Part shown: positions 36,586 to 46,473 of the stretch, piece by piece | How positions within the stretch are numbered: position 1 is the stretch's first letter | Layout of the letters: every line of letters begins with the position of its first letter | Source: Bradyrhizobium diazoefficiens | Lineage (GTDB): Bacteria; Pseudomonadota; Alphaproteobacteria; Rhizobiales; Xanthobacteraceae | Assembly (NCBI RefSeq): GCF_016612535.1 | Contig: NZ_JAENXS010000001.1 | Location: forward strand, 2,009,501-2,073,500 | Length of the DNA: 64,000 bases | Direction of reading: 5' to 3' | Notes under the pieces: model-generated | Databases searched by the model: none | What the model was told of the DNA's origin: nothing | The model's input: the letters and a program-made list of their open reading frames with translations, nothing else | Made by a program: the position numbers and the translations under genes

Positions 36586-38013
36586 CTAATTTACCCCCGC
36601 CAGCTTCCCTTTCTCGCGCGTTGTCGCAACGACATCGCGTACGAGGTCGAATACGCCATCCGCTTGCGGCGGCGCGTTTGGCGAGCGGCCGAGGCGCACG
36701 ATCACGAGGCGTTCCGACGGAATCACGATCGCGTACTGCCCGATCGTGCCCTTGGCGAAGAAGGCGTCGCGCGGCCAGCCGTGCTCCACGCGAAACTTCG
36801 CGCCAAAACTGTCGCCCTGATTGGTCCAGAAGCCGGCACCGATGCCGACCCACGCATTCGGCGTCGCGGTCGCGGAATAATTGACCCAGCCTTCGGGCAG
36901 GATGCGCTTGCCACCGGCGACACCATCATCGAGATAGAGCTGGCCGAAGCGCGCCCAGTCGCGCGCGGATGCGAGCATGTTGCTGGCGCCCTCGATCGTG
37001 CCGGCGCCGTCGAGCTGGAGCGTGACGTGGCGCATGCCGAGCGGCGCGAACAATTCGCGGCGCGCGAAGGCGAGCGCATCGGCCGGCTTGCCGCCGGCGG
37101 CGTTGCGGATCAGATGCGCGAGGATGATCGTGTTGCCGTCGTGATAATTCCAGACCGTGCCCGGCGCGGTCGCGAGCGGCACGGTTTCGGCATAGGTGGC
37201 CATGTCGTCCTCGGCAAACTTCATGGCATTGACCGGCTCGAGCGCGGAGCCGAGCGAGGCCTGCAACGAGCTTCCAAGCGCAATGCCTGCGGTGTGACGC
37301 AGCAACTGATCGATGGTGATGGCATGATGCGGATCATCAGGATTTTGCCAGGCGGCAACCGGCGCCGGCCCATCAAGCTTGAGCTTGCCCTGGCGCACGA
37401 GAATGCCTGTCAGCGCCGACATTACCGACTTCGTCATGGAGAAGCCGAGCAGCTGCGTCTCCGGCCCGATGCCATCGGCATAGCGCTCGGCGATGATGCG
37501 GCCGGCCTTCATGACGACGATCGCGCGGGTGCGGCGATAGGGCGGCTGCGCGGGCTCGGTGAAGGCACGGTCGAGCGCGGCGGATAGTCCCTCGCTTTGC
37601 GGCGGCACGAGTTCCGGACCGGCGATCTCGGGCAGCAAGGCGACCTGCTTGTCGTCAGGCGGCAACGCGACGTCGGCGATCCCCCGGCCGTGCTCGAGGG
37701 TACAGCCGAGCCCCTCGCGATAGACGGCATGGCTGCGGCCGATGCCGAACAGCGTCACCGTGACATCCTTGTGGACGCGATCGACCTGAAAATCCATCGC
37801 CCAGGTCAGCAGACCCACGCCCGGCATCGCATCGGTGGTCTCGGCAAGGTTCCGCTTGGGATCGAGGCCGGAGACGAACGTCTCGGCGCAGATCGTGTCG
37901 GCGATGAATCCGGTCGCAACCTTCGGCACATCGCGGGCTCGCGCGACGCCGAGCGCGAGACCGGCGCAGGCGATGGTGGTGGTGAGGAGGAGGATCTTGC
38001 GGCGGCGGGTCAC
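36586..38013 (-). CDS. Serine hydrolase, class C beta-lactamase fold, exported
   Basis: A 475-aa protein. GTG 38013 has GGAG at 7-base spacing and opens a signal peptide (TRRRKILLLTTTIACAGLALG). The penicillin-binding-type active site is SMTKSVMSALTG (Ser-x-x-Lys), with YHDGN as the likely Tyr-x-Asn variant. A 100-residue N-terminal extension precedes the hydrolase domain. It resembles 6-aminohexanoate-dimer hydrolase/EstB-like enzymes more than true beta-lactamases. The substrate is unknown. Confidence 0.85.
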   Translation of the reverse strand: MTRRRKILLLTTTIACAGLALGVARARDVPKVATGFIADTICAETFVSGLDPKRNLAETTDAMPGVGLLTWAMDFQVDRVHKDVTVTLFGIGRSHAVYREGLGCTLEHGRGIADVALPPDDKQVALLPEIAGPELVPPQSEGLSAALDRAFTEPAQPPYRRTRAIVVMKAGRIIAERYADGIGPETQLLGFSMTKSVMSALTGILVRQGKLKLDGPAPVAAWQNPDDPHHAITIDQLLRHTAGIALGSSLQASLGSALEPVNAMKFAEDDMATYAETVPLATAPGTVWNYHDGNTIILAHLIRNAAGGKPADALAFARRELFAPLGMRHVTLQLDGAGTIEGASNMLASARDWARFGQLYLDDGVAGGKRILPEGWVNYSATATPNAWVGIGAGFWTNQGDSFGAKFRVEHGWPRDAFFAKGTIGQYAIVIPSERLVIVRLGRSPNAPPQADGVFDLVRDVVATTREKGKLAGVN

Positions 38014-38157
38014 GGGCTTTCTCCGGCTTCGAGGCGTGTGCCGAGAGGAAGCCGGACGCGGGCGATGCGCGCTCGCCGGATTTGGAAATCGCCTCGTCGA
38101 AACCGATCGGGGCTCGCCGATTCCAAAATTATCTTGTGATTTCAACAGCCTAAAAAT

Positions 38158-39222
38158 CTAGGCCGCATCGGCCTTGAGCCGTCGATACTCCGTCGGCGTC
38201 ACGCCGGTGGTGGCCTTGAAGGCACGGTTGAACGGGCCGAGCGACTGGAAGCCGGCATCCATCGCGATGGTGATGACGGGAACCTCGGCCTGCGACGGAT
38301 CGGCCAAGGCCGCTTTGGCTTCCTCGATCCGGTGGTTGTTGAGAAAGACATTGAAGTTGCGGTAGCCGAGCCGCTGGTTGATCAGCCGCCGCAGCCGGTA
38401 TTCCGGAATTCCGAGCTTTGTGGCGAGCGTGCCGATGCTGATGTTGTCGTGGCGATAGATGCGCTCGTCAGCCATCAGCCGCATCAGCGCATCGACCAGT
38501 TTCTGATCCGCGCCGGAATCCCGGGCAATTGCGGCCGGGGCGGCAAGGTTTGCTGCGGCTTCGACGGGCGCCGGAAACAAATCCGCGGCATTCACCTGCA
38601 TCATCGCATAGCAGATCGCGGCGACGAGACCGGCGAGAATGACCGCATTCGCGACATTGGCGATCCCAGCGTCATCCCTGCCCCATATCGAGATCTGCAG
38701 CACCACATTGACGCCGCCATAGAGCAAGGCTGCACAGACGATGAAAACCCGCAAGTTACGCCGGCGCTCGACCAGATCGGCCGACCAGGAGGTCATGGTC
38801 TGGACTATCGCCAGCACGATAAAGCAAAGCGCCAGCAGATTGACCGCGATAATAGCCGGACGGCCGTGGACCGCCGGCGCGATCCACAGGCAACTGACAA
38901 AGCTGTAGGCCAAGACCGCCGCCCAGATCAGCGCGTGCCACCAGCGCGGCACGAATGAATCGTCGAGCAACGCGCGCGTAAACAGCCACAGCACCACGGC
39001 ATCGCCGGTCGACAGCGCGATCAGCGGCGCATGCCATATCGAGACCGGCGCGGTCGAGCCGATCTCCGAGGTGGCGGCGTGCGCGATCGTCCCCAGCGCC
39101 AGCGCAATGGTGAGGCGTCCCGCCACGCTATGGCGGAAGTCGCGCAACAGCGAGGCCGCCAGCATCAGCAGCAAAGCTACGGTCGCGGAACGAAAGGCGA
39201 GATCGATCGAAGCAAGCGACAT
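38158..39222 (-). CDS. AraC-family regulator with N-terminal membrane domain
   Basis: A 354-aa protein. Residues 1-215 form about seven hydrophobic segments; residues 240-354 are a C-terminal AraC domain (ISIGTLATKLGIPEYRLRRLINQRLGYRNFNVFLNNHRIEEAKAAL, VPVITIAMDAGFQSLGPFNRAFKATTGVTPTEYRR). Such proteins sense a membrane or extracellular signal and bind DNA from the membrane. It lies next to the exported serine hydrolase in the same direction, which could be a target. The start ATG 39222 opens MSLASIDLAFRSATVALL. Confidence 0.88.
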   Translation of the reverse strand: MSLASIDLAFRSATVALLLMLAASLLRDFRHSVAGRLTIALALGTIAHAATSEIGSTAPVSIWHAPLIALSTGDAVVLWLFTRALLDDSFVPRWWHALIWAAVLAYSFVSCLWIAPAVHGRPAIIAVNLLALCFIVLAIVQTMTSWSADLVERRRNLRVFIVCAALLYGGVNVVLQISIWGRDDAGIANVANAVILAGLVAAICYAMMQVNAADLFPAPVEAAANLAAPAAIARDSGADQKLVDALMRLMADERIYRHDNISIGTLATKLGIPEYRLRRLINQRLGYRNFNVFLNNHRIEEAKAALADPSQAEVPVITIAMDAGFQSLGPFNRAFKATTGVTPTEYRRLKADAA

Positions 39223-39253
39223 GGATATCTTCTAATTCAGATCGCATTCCCGT

Positions 39254-39829
39254 TCAATTTTGCGATTGCATCCACACGGCGCGTTCGGTCACCCACTCAT
39301 CCCCGACATGGCCGAACAGGTCGATCTCGCCATCCTTTCGGGCGCCGAGCCGCCGCGCCACGCCTTGCGAGGCAACGTTCTCGCGGTCGATACAGTGGAT
39401 GATCCGGTCGATCTCGAACGCCGCGAACGACCAGTCGATCGCCGCCCGTGCCGCCTCCACGGCATAGCCCTTGCCGCGAAATTCGGGTGCGATCCCCCAG
39501 CCGACCTCGAAACCGGGCCAGCCTGGCGGACACCACGGGCCGACGCGCCCGACATAGTTGCCGCTCGACTTTTCCTCCACCACGAACATGCCGAAGCCGT
39601 GGAGCGCCCAGTGCCCGGTCATCACGGCCGCGTTGCGCCAGCCGGCGATCTCGGTGGTGACCGGCCTGCCGTCCACTGTAATGAAACGCGCCGTGCCGGG
39701 GTGGCCCAACATCGCGCTATTCGGCGCGATGTCGCTTGCGTGCCACGGGCGCAGGATCAGGCGTTCCGTCTCGATCCTGGGGCCGGACACCTCAAGCAGC
39801 CTGGCACCAGGCTTGAGTGGCGGAATCAT
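39254..39829 (-). CDS. GNAT-family N-acetyltransferase (RimJ/RimL-like)
   Basis: A 191-aa acetyltransferase of the Acetyltransf_3 type: GPRIETERLILRPWHASD at the start, GWGIAPEFRGKGYAVEAARAAIDWSFA for acetyl-CoA binding, and IDRENVASQGVARRLGA. The target is unknown. GGAGGAGACCG precedes ATG 39829. Confidence 0.88.
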   Translation of the reverse strand: MIPPLKPGARLLEVSGPRIETERLILRPWHASDIAPNSAMLGHPGTARFITVDGRPVTTEIAGWRNAAVMTGHWALHGFGMFVVEEKSSGNYVGRVGPWCPPGWPGFEVGWGIAPEFRGKGYAVEAARAAIDWSFAAFEIDRIIHCIDRENVASQGVARRLGARKDGEIDLFGHVGDEWVTERAVWMQSQN

Positions 39830-39893
39830 CGGTCTCCTCCCGTTCCCATGATTGTTCTGCTACGATCATACCAGCAAGAAATAGGAGTCCACC

Positions 39894-40811
39894 ATGAGCT
39901 GGCAACCCTCCAACGATCCCGTGCTCGGCGATCCCATGTCCTGCGATGCGCTCGATCTCGTCATTGTGCCGCGGACCCGCGATCTCGGCGATGGCTTCGC
40001 GGTGCGGCGCGCGCTGCCGCATGGCAAGCGGCAGATGGTCGGACCCTTCATCTTCTTCGATCATTTCGGACCGGTGCAGTTTGTCTCCGGTAAGGGCATG
40101 GACGTGCGGCCGCATCCGCATATCGGTCTCGCCACCGTCACCTATCTCTTCGACGGGTCCATCATGCATCGCGATAGCGAGGGCAACGTGCAGGAGATCG
40201 CGCCCGGCGCGATGAATTTGATGACCGCGGGCCGCGGCATCGCGCATTCCGAGCGCACGCCGGATGCGCAGCGCGCCTCCGGCCAGCAGATGCTCGGCCT
40301 GCAAAGCTGGATCGCGCTGCCGGCTGGCTCCGAAGAGATCGAGCCGTCGTTCCAGCACTACGGCGCGGGTGACCTGCCGATGATTTCAGAGCGCGATTTT
40401 ACTGCGCGGGTGATCGCAGGCTCGGCCTTCGGCATCACCTCGCCTGTGACGATGGTGTCGCCCTGGTTCTACACCGAGGTCACGGCGGTGGCGGGCGCCA
40501 GCGTGCCGCTCGACCCCGACCACGAGGAACGCGCGATCTACGTCGTCGATGGCGAGGTCGAGATCGCGGGCGAGCACTATGAGGGGCCGCGGCTGCTGAT
40601 CTTCCGCCCCGGCGACCGCATCACCGTGAAGGCGCTCAGACCCACGCGCATGATGTTTCTCGGCGGCGATGCGCTGGAGGGCCCGCGCCACATCTGGTGG
40701 AATTTCGTCTCCTCCAGCAAGGAGCGGATCGAACAGGCCAAGCAGGACTGGAAAACCGGCCGCTTTGCCGCGGTTCCGCAGGAACATGAGTTCATTCCGC
40801 TGCCGGAATAG
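39894..40811 (+). CDS. Pirin family protein
   Basis: A 305-aa bicupin. The metal-binding cupin residues are in GMDVRPHPHIGLATVTYLFDGSIMHRDSEGN (His/His/His) and GAMNLMTAGRGIAHSERTPDA. Bacterial pirins show quercetinase activity or bind partner enzymes; the role here is unassigned. A start RBS AGGAG lies 8 bases before ATG 39894. Confidence 0.9.
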   Translation: MSWQPSNDPVLGDPMSCDALDLVIVPRTRDLGDGFAVRRALPHGKRQMVGPFIFFDHFGPVQFVSGKGMDVRPHPHIGLATVTYLFDGSIMHRDSEGNVQEIAPGAMNLMTAGRGIAHSERTPDAQRASGQQMLGLQSWIALPAGSEEIEPSFQHYGAGDLPMISERDFTARVIAGSAFGITSPVTMVSPWFYTEVTAVAGASVPLDPDHEERAIYVVDGEVEIAGEHYEGPRLLIFRPGDRITVKALRPTRMMFLGGDALEGPRHIWWNFVSSSKERIEQAKQDWKTGRFAAVPQEHEFIPLPE

Positions 40812-40862
40812 GCTAATCCGACTTCCGGCCGTGCTGTCCGGCGCGGCCGGATTTCCTGCCTG

Positions 40863-40903
40863 AAAGCCAATTCTGCGAAAGCCAAGTCTGCGAAAGCTTT
40901 GCG
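40863..40903. repeat. 15-bp tandem repeat abutting the purC start
   Basis: AAAGCCAATTCTGCG (40863-40877), AAAGCCAAGTCTGCG (40878-40892) and a shortened third copy AAAGCTTTGCG (40893-40903) run directly up to the purC ATG at 40904. Confidence 0.75.
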
Positions 40904-41818
40904 ATGACCCCCATGCTCTCCAGCGACCTGCCGCTGCCCAAGATCGGACGTGGCAAGGTGCGCGATATCTACGCCGTCGACGACGACCGCCTGCTGCTGC
41001 TGACCACCGACCGCATCAGCGCCTTCGATGTCGTGATGGGCGAGACCATCCCGATGAAGGGCGCGGTGCTGACCCAGATCAGCGCGTTCTGGTTTGGCGA
41101 GCTCGAAGGCGTCGTGCCGCATCACATGATCAGCGCCGATACCGACGAGATCATCGCGGCCGTGCCCGTGCTGAAGCCGCATCGTGCCGAGATCCTCGGC
41201 CGCGCCATGCTGTGCCGCCACACCACCGTATTTCCGATCGAATGCGTGATCCGCGGCTACCTCTCCGGTTCGGCCTGGAAGGAATATGCGGCAAGCGGCA
41301 CGCTCGCCGGCGAGCGGCTGAAGGCCGGCCTCGTCGAGAGCGAGAAGCTGGAGCCTTCGATCTTCAGCCCGGCGACCAAGGCCGAGACCGGCCATGACGA
41401 GAACATCACGATCGCGAAGATGCGGGACGTGGTCGGTGACGAGACAGCCTATACGCTCGAGAGCATGACCCGCGCGATCTATACACTCGGCGAGGAGCTG
41501 GCGCGCGAGCAGGGCATCATCATCGCCGACACCAAGTTCGAGTTCGGCCGCGACAAGGACGGCCGCATCATCCTGATCGACGAGGTGATGACGCCGGATT
41601 CGTCGCGCTTCTGGGCCGTCGATGCCTACAGGCCCGGCCAGCCGCAGGCGAGCTTCGACAAGCAGCCCTTGCGCGATTATCTCGACGTCGAGCGCCGCGC
41701 CGGCCGCTGGAACGGCGACGCCCCGCCGCCGCCACTGCCCGCCAGCGTCGTGGATGCGACCAGCAAGCGGTATCTGGAAGCGTATCGACGGGTGACAGGG
41801 AAAGAGCTGAAGATTTAG
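40904..41818 (+). CDS. purC: Phosphoribosylaminoimidazolesuccinocarboxamide synthase
   Basis: A 304-aa SAICAR synthetase of the longer eukaryote-like/proteobacterial type, acting in purine synthesis (CAIR + Asp + ATP). Motifs are [52 protein letters not shown], and [31 protein letters not shown]. No other pur gene is adjacent. The start is ATG 40904 (or ATG 40910), directly after a 15-bp tandem repeat. Confidence 0.93.
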   Translation: MTPMLSSDLPLPKIGRGKVRDIYAVDDDRLLLLTTDRISAFDVVMGETIPMKGAVLTQISAFWFGELEGVVPHHMISADTDEIIAAVPVLKPHRAEILGRAMLCRHTTVFPIECVIRGYLSGSAWKEYAASGTLAGERLKAGLVESEKLEPSIFSPATKAETGHDENITIAKMRDVVGDETAYTLESMTRAIYTLGEELAREQGIIIADTKFEFGRDKDGRIILIDEVMTPDSSRFWAVDAYRPGQPQASFDKQPLRDYLDVERRAGRWNGDAPPPPLPASVVDATSKRYLEAYRRVTGKELKI

Positions 41819-41826
41819 CTCTTTAC

Positions 41827-41954
41827 CGTCGTCCCGGCGAAGGCCGGGACCCATACCGCGAGGTCTATCGATCGCGAGCGGTGTTAATCCCGAACCACCA
41901 ATCTTCACCAAATTACTCCCTGTGGTTATGGGTCCCGGCCTTCGCCGGGACGAC
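41827..41954. repeat. Long inverted repeat, family CGTCGTCCCGGCGAAGGCCG
   Basis: A 29-base arm (41827-41855) and a 28-base arm (41927-41954) are reverse complements around 71 bases. It fills most of the gap between purC and the SulP gene and can fold as a large stem. Confidence 0.85.
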
Positions 41955-42106
41955 AGCGAGTGTGCGGTACGGATTTCGGCTTTTCCGTCAACCATATGAT
42001 TGACCGTTCACACGCGGCGCGCCGCGGAACTGTCAGATACTTCATACTTGCAAGAATCCTGTTGCGCTAGGCTCGCAGTCGTCTACCTCTCCGGACAGGA
42101 ATTTTC

Positions 42107-44341
42107 ATGAGCGAGTGTCACGGCGTGACAGATCCTGCAATTGGCTTCGATCCGGTCACCACGGTCAATCCATCCGTCAAACGTGCGCTGAATGATATGC
42201 TGGGGGGAGGAGCGGCGAGCATCCTCACCGTGACGTTCGGGCTGTCCTATGCGCTGCTGATCTTCGCCGGCCCGCTCTCGCCCTACCTGTCCTACGGCAT
42301 CGCCGCGACCTTCATCAGCTCGGCGGTGCTCGCCGCCGTGATCGGGCTCGGCAGCTCCCTGCCTTTTGCCATCGCCGCCCCCGACAGCTCGACCGCCGCC
42401 GTGACCGGAATTCTGGCGGCCTCGCTGGTCGAGCATATCGAAGCGGCCAATCAGTCGGCTCCCCTGCTCGCGCCGGTCCTGATCACGCTCGGCCTGTCGA
42501 CCGTGCTCACCGGGGTCGTGCTGTGCGGGCTGGGCCTGACGCGGATGGGCCGCGCCATCCGCTACGTGCCCTATCCCGTGGTCGGCGGCTTCCTCGGCGC
42601 CACCGGGCTCCTGATCGTCATGGGCGCGATCCGGGTGATCACCGATTATCCGGTGCAATTCGCAACACTGCTGCGCTTCACCAACGGCATGACGCTGTCG
42701 GAACTCGGCGCCGCCTGCGCGATGGCGCTGGTGCTGTATCTGACCTGGCACCGTTCGCGCAGTCCATTCGGATTGCCGATCATCCTGGTCGGCGGCATGC
42801 TGACGGCACATCTGGCGTTCTGGATCGCCGGCATTTCGCCAGAGGAAGCACGCGCCATGGGCTGGACCTTCCAGCCTCCGCCGCCAGCAGCCTTCATGCT
42901 GCCCTGGCACACCGACGATCTCGTCCGCTATCCCTGGTCCGCCGTCCCGGACCTGCTCGGCAACGTCGTCGCCGTCATCTTCGTCACGGCCTCCAGCACG
43001 CTGTTCAGCACCACGGGGATCGAGGTCGCCATGCATCGCGAGGCCAATCTGGAGCGCGAACTGAACGTCACCGGCGCCGCGAACATCCTCACCGGCATGC
43101 TGGCCGGCTATGCCGGCTGCATTTCAGTCAGCCGCTCGGTCCTCAATTTCAGCACTGGCGGCCGCGGACGCCTGTCCGGCTTTACGGTCGCGGCCGTCTC
43201 GCTGCTGATGCTCGCGCTCGCGCCCGAGCTGCTTGGCTTCATGCCGAAATTCGTGCTCGGCGGCCTGCTGCTCTATCTCGGCGCCGACCAGCTGCACAAA
43301 TGGATCATCGAATCGCGCAAGCGGCTTTCGAAACTCGAATATCTGTCGCTGCTCGCCATTATCGCGATCATCGTCGTCTGGGGTTTCGTGCCGGGCATCC
43401 TGATCGGCGTGATCATCGGCTGCGCGACGTTCGCGTTCAGCGCGGCGCGGGTCGAATCGATCAAGTACAGTTTTGACGGCTCCGAATATCGCTCCTCGCT
43501 CGACCGCTCGCGCGACGACCAGGAGGTGCTGCTGGCCCATGGCGGCAAGATCCAGGGCCTCAATCTCCAGAGCTATCTGTTCTTCGGCTCCGCCAACCGG
43601 CTCTACCAGCACGTCAAGCAACTGCTCCAGGAACGCCCGGAGTGCCGCTATTTGCTGTTCGATTTCAAGCTCGTCACCGGCGTCGATTCCTCGGCCGCCT
43701 ACAGCTTTGCGCAGATCAAGCGCAGCGCAGCCGATCTCGGCGTCGAGCTGATTCTGGTGCACCTGTCGGCTGGGGCCGAAAAGGTGCTGCGCTCCAGTGA
43801 CTTCATCGGCGAAGGCGTCACCATTGTTCCCGAACTCGATCGGGCGCTGGAATGGTGCGAGAACGAGCTGATCTCGCAGCATCAGGGACTGGCACAGGAA
43901 CAGGCCAGCCTGCGCGACTGGTTCACGGGAATTCTCGACAGCGAGGACGACGCCGACGAGCTGATCCGCCGCTGCCAGCGCCTCGAGGTCGAGGCCGGCG
44001 ACATCATCGTGCAGGCCGGCGATCCCGCCGATTCCATGCACTTCATCCTCGACGGCCGCGTCGGCATCATGATTCCCGCCGAAGACGACCGCACCACGCG
44101 CGTGCGCAGCCTGGGGCGCTACACCACGATCGGCGAGATGGGCCTGGTGTCACAGACCCCGCGCAGCGCGACGATCCAGGCCGAGGTCGACAGCGTGCTC
44201 TACGTGTTGAACACGCTGCAGTTCGATGAAATCAAGGAAGAGACCCCCGCGCTCAGCCACAAGCTCCTGACCTATTTCGTGTCAGTCATGGCTGAACGGC
44301 TGACGTTTGCGAACCGGACGATCTCGGTGCTGCGGCGCTGA
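42107..44341 (+). CDS. SulP-family anion transporter fused to STAS and cyclic-nucleotide-binding domains
   Basis: A 744-aa protein. Residues 25-430 carry about eleven hydrophobic segments of a SulP carrier (SSLPFAIAAPDSSTAAVTGI, ISVSRSVLNFSTGGRG). Residues 475-590 are STAS-like (YLLFDFKLVTGVDSSAAYSFAQI). Residues 615-725 are a cNMP-binding domain (VEAGDIIVQAGDPADSMHFILDGRVGIMI, TIGEMGLVSQTPRSATIQA). The transported anion is unknown (sulfate, bicarbonate or a dicarboxylate are possible). The fused regulatory domain suggests gating by a cyclic nucleotide (inference). Confidence 0.88.
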   Translation: MSECHGVTDPAIGFDPVTTVNPSVKRALNDMLGGGAASILTVTFGLSYALLIFAGPLSPYLSYGIAATFISSAVLAAVIGLGSSLPFAIAAPDSSTAAVTGILAASLVEHIEAANQSAPLLAPVLITLGLSTVLTGVVLCGLGLTRMGRAIRYVPYPVVGGFLGATGLLIVMGAIRVITDYPVQFATLLRFTNGMTLSELGAACAMALVLYLTWHRSRSPFGLPIILVGGMLTAHLAFWIAGISPEEARAMGWTFQPPPPAAFMLPWHTDDLVRYPWSAVPDLLGNVVAVIFVTASSTLFSTTGIEVAMHREANLERELNVTGAANILTGMLAGYAGCISVSRSVLNFSTGGRGRLSGFTVAAVSLLMLALAPELLGFMPKFVLGGLLLYLGADQLHKWIIESRKRLSKLEYLSLLAIIAIIVVWGFVPGILIGVIIGCATFAFSAARVESIKYSFDGSEYRSSLDRSRDDQEVLLAHGGKIQGLNLQSYLFFGSANRLYQHVKQLLQERPECRYLLFDFKLVTGVDSSAAYSFAQIKRSAADLGVELILVHLSAGAEKVLRSSDFIGEGVTIVPELDRALEWCENELISQHQGLAQEQASLRDWFTGILDSEDDADELIRRCQRLEVEAGDIIVQAGDPADSMHFILDGRVGIMIPAEDDRTTRVRSLGRYTTIGEMGLVSQTPRSATIQAEVDSVLYVLNTLQFDEIKEETPALSHKLLTYFVSVMAERLTFANRTISVLRR

Positions 44342-44349
44342 GAGCGCTC

Positions 44350-44380
44350 GTAGCCTGGATGGAGCGAAGCGAAATCCGGG
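44350..44380. repeat. Single REP arm, family GTAGCCYGGATGGAGCGAAG
   Basis: One arm of the inverted repeat found as a pair at 3580-3663, here without its partner. Confidence 0.65.
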
Positions 44381-44397
44381 AACGCATTCAGAAGGTC

Positions 44398-44486
44398 GTC
44401 ATGCCCGGGCTTGTCCCGGGCATCCACGTTCTCTGTGCAGCGGAGCTACGACGTGGATGGCCGGGTCAAGCCCAGCCATGACGGCG
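44398..44486. repeat. Composite repeat, CGTCATGCCCGGG hairpin plus mirror block
   Basis: A CGTCATGCCCGGG hairpin followed by an ACGTGGATGGCCGGGTC..ATGACGG block; the two halves can pair end to end. A second copy with a different centre is at 54464-54560. Confidence 0.7.
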
Positions 44487-44501
44487 TGGAGACAACTCGG
44501 C

Positions 44502-45995
44502 CTACACCCCAGCCATCATCACGTATTTGATTTCGACATATTCTTCCATGCCGTGACGCGAGCCTTCGCGGCCGAGACCACTTTCCTTGACGCCGCCGAA
44601 GGGCGCGACTTCCGTCGTGATCAGGCCGGTGTTGACGCCGACCATGCCGGATTCCAGCGCTTCGGCGACGCGCCAGACGCGGCCGAGGTCGCGGGAGTAG
44701 AAGTAGGAGGCCAGGCCAAACGGCGAGGCGTTGCACATCGCAATCACATCGGCTTCGTCCTTGAAGCGGATCACCGCGGCGAGCGGGCCGAACGTTTCCT
44801 CTTGCGACACCAGCGAGTCCGGCTTGACGTCGGAGAGGACCGTCGGCTCGAAGAAGGAGCGACCGAGCTCGCTGCGCTTGCCGCCGGTGACGATTTTGGC
44901 ACCGCGCTTGACGGCATCCGCAATGTGGCGCTCGACCTTGTCGATCGCTTTCATGTTGATCAGCGGGCCCTGTGTGATGCCGCTCTCGGTGCCGTCGCCG
45001 ATCTTCATCGCCGCGACCTTCGCCGACAGCTTCTTGACGAACTCGTCGTAGATCTTGTCCTGGGCGTAGATGCGGTTGGCGCAGACGCAGGTCTGGCCCA
45101 TGTTGCGATATTTCGAGACGATCGCGCCTTCGACCGCGGCATCGATATCGGCATCGTCGAACACCACGAACGGCGCGTTGCCGCCGAGCTCGAGGCCGAG
45201 CCGCTTCACGCCGACCGAGGCCTGCTGGTAGAGAATCTTGCCGACGGCGGTCGAGCCGGTGAAGCCGACGAAGCGCACCGCCGGATGCTCGCACAGCACC
45301 TTGCCGATCGGCGGCGCGTCACCCGTGATGATGTTGAGCACGCCCTTGGGGATGCCGGCCTTCTCGGCGAGCACGGCCAGCGCGAGGGCCGAGAGCGGCG
45401 TCTCGTTGGCCGGCTTCAGCACCACGGTGCAGCCCGCGGCCAGCGCCGGGGACACCTTGCGCGTGATCATCGAGTTCGGGAAATTCCACGGCGTGATGGC
45501 GCCGCAGACCCCGATCGGCTGCTTGATCGCGAGTAGCCGCGCATCGGGCCGCTGCGTCGGGATCGTCTCGCCATAGACGCGGCGAGCCTCTTCCGCGAAG
45601 AATTCGATATAGGCGGCGCCGATGTCGACCTCGCCGAGCGCTTCCGACAGCGGCTTGCCCTGCTCGGAGGTCAGGATCAGCGCGAGGTCCTCGCGGTTGG
45701 CGGTGATCAGCTCGAACCATTTGCGCAAAATGTTCGAGCGCTGCTTGGCGGTGTGCTTGGCCCAGGCCGGAAAGGCGCGCTGGGCGGCTTCGACCGCCTT
45801 GGTGGTATCATCCGCCCCAAGCTGCGGGACCTTTGCAATCTCGATACCGGTCGCGGGATTGTTCACGGCAAAAACGGGCGTGCCGACCCAGGTGCCGTCG
45901 ATGTAGCAGGCCTCCTTCAGAAGCGAAGGGTCCTTCAACCGGTCACGCAGGGTTGAGGTGGCGTGCTGGGCGCGAGCGGCGGCGGTCGGGGTCAT
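44502..45995 (-). CDS. gabD: NAD(P)-dependent succinate-semialdehyde dehydrogenase
   Basis: A 497-aa aldehyde dehydrogenase, closest to GabD, which oxidises succinate semialdehyde to succinate in GABA catabolism. Motifs are PWNFPNSMITRKVSPALAAGCTVVLKPA, the coenzyme loop GFTGSTAVGK, the catalytic Glu in ELGGNAPFVVFDDAD and the catalytic Cys in GQTCVCANRIY. No gabT or regulator is adjacent, so the exact substrate rests on family resemblance. Confidence 0.88.
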   Translation of the reverse strand: MTPTAAARAQHATSTLRDRLKDPSLLKEACYIDGTWVGTPVFAVNNPATGIEIAKVPQLGADDTTKAVEAAQRAFPAWAKHTAKQRSNILRKWFELITANREDLALILTSEQGKPLSEALGEVDIGAAYIEFFAEEARRVYGETIPTQRPDARLLAIKQPIGVCGAITPWNFPNSMITRKVSPALAAGCTVVLKPANETPLSALALAVLAEKAGIPKGVLNIITGDAPPIGKVLCEHPAVRFVGFTGSTAVGKILYQQASVGVKRLGLELGGNAPFVVFDDADIDAAVEGAIVSKYRNMGQTCVCANRIYAQDKIYDEFVKKLSAKVAAMKIGDGTESGITQGPLINMKAIDKVERHIADAVKRGAKIVTGGKRSELGRSFFEPTVLSDVKPDSLVSQEETFGPLAAVIRFKDEADVIAMCNASPFGLASYFYSRDLGRVWRVAEALESGMVGVNTGLITTEVAPFGGVKESGLGREGSRHGMEEYVEIKYVMMAGV

Positions 45996-46106
45996 GGCGT
46001 TACTCCCTGGGGGCTTTCAGGTTCGCCCGGAATATAGGGGCAACCGGCGTGCAATGCACCGCCCCGCAACGCACATCTGCTGGGAGCAAAACTCGGAGCG
46101 GGAAGG

Positions 46107-46427
46107 TTACGCCGCGCCGCTCATATAGGTCTCACGCCGGCCGATCATGCGCTCGGCGGCCGCCTTGGCGTCGGCCTTGGATGAGGTCGCGCAGGTGCGA
46201 TATTCGAGATCGGGGGCGTCGGAGGTGTCGCGGCGACCGAACCAGGATTTTGAGCCGACCGGCAGAAGCGCCAAGGCCTGCGCCAGATTGTCGACAGCGC
46301 CGAAGGAATAGAGCGCGCCGGTACCGGCGATCCGGACCTCGTAGATACCCGGCGAAATCGGCGCCTCCAGATTTTCGCCCCGTCCGGCACGGGGATAGCG
46401 CTTCCATTCGCTCCAGGTCGAAATCAT
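46107..46427 (-). CDS. Small conserved protein with a GIY-YIG-like start
   Basis: A 106-aa protein: PISPGIYEVRIAGTGALYSFGAVDNLAQALALLP, then SWFGRRDTSDAPDLEYRTCATSSKADAKAAAERMIGRRETYMSGAA. The GIYEVR strand, the central loop with FG, the DLEYRTCAT strand and the AAAERMIGRR helix recall the compact GIY-YIG-fold layout, but the second motif is not YIG and key catalytic residues are uncertain. I report a possible relationship, not a function. Confidence 0.55.
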   Translation of the reverse strand: MISTWSEWKRYPRAGRGENLEAPISPGIYEVRIAGTGALYSFGAVDNLAQALALLPVGSKSWFGRRDTSDAPDLEYRTCATSSKADAKAAAERMIGRRETYMSGAA

Positions 46428-46473
46428 CTCAGGTCCCCTTGCGGGCCGATCGGGACCGCAAAATTTGCATCAA

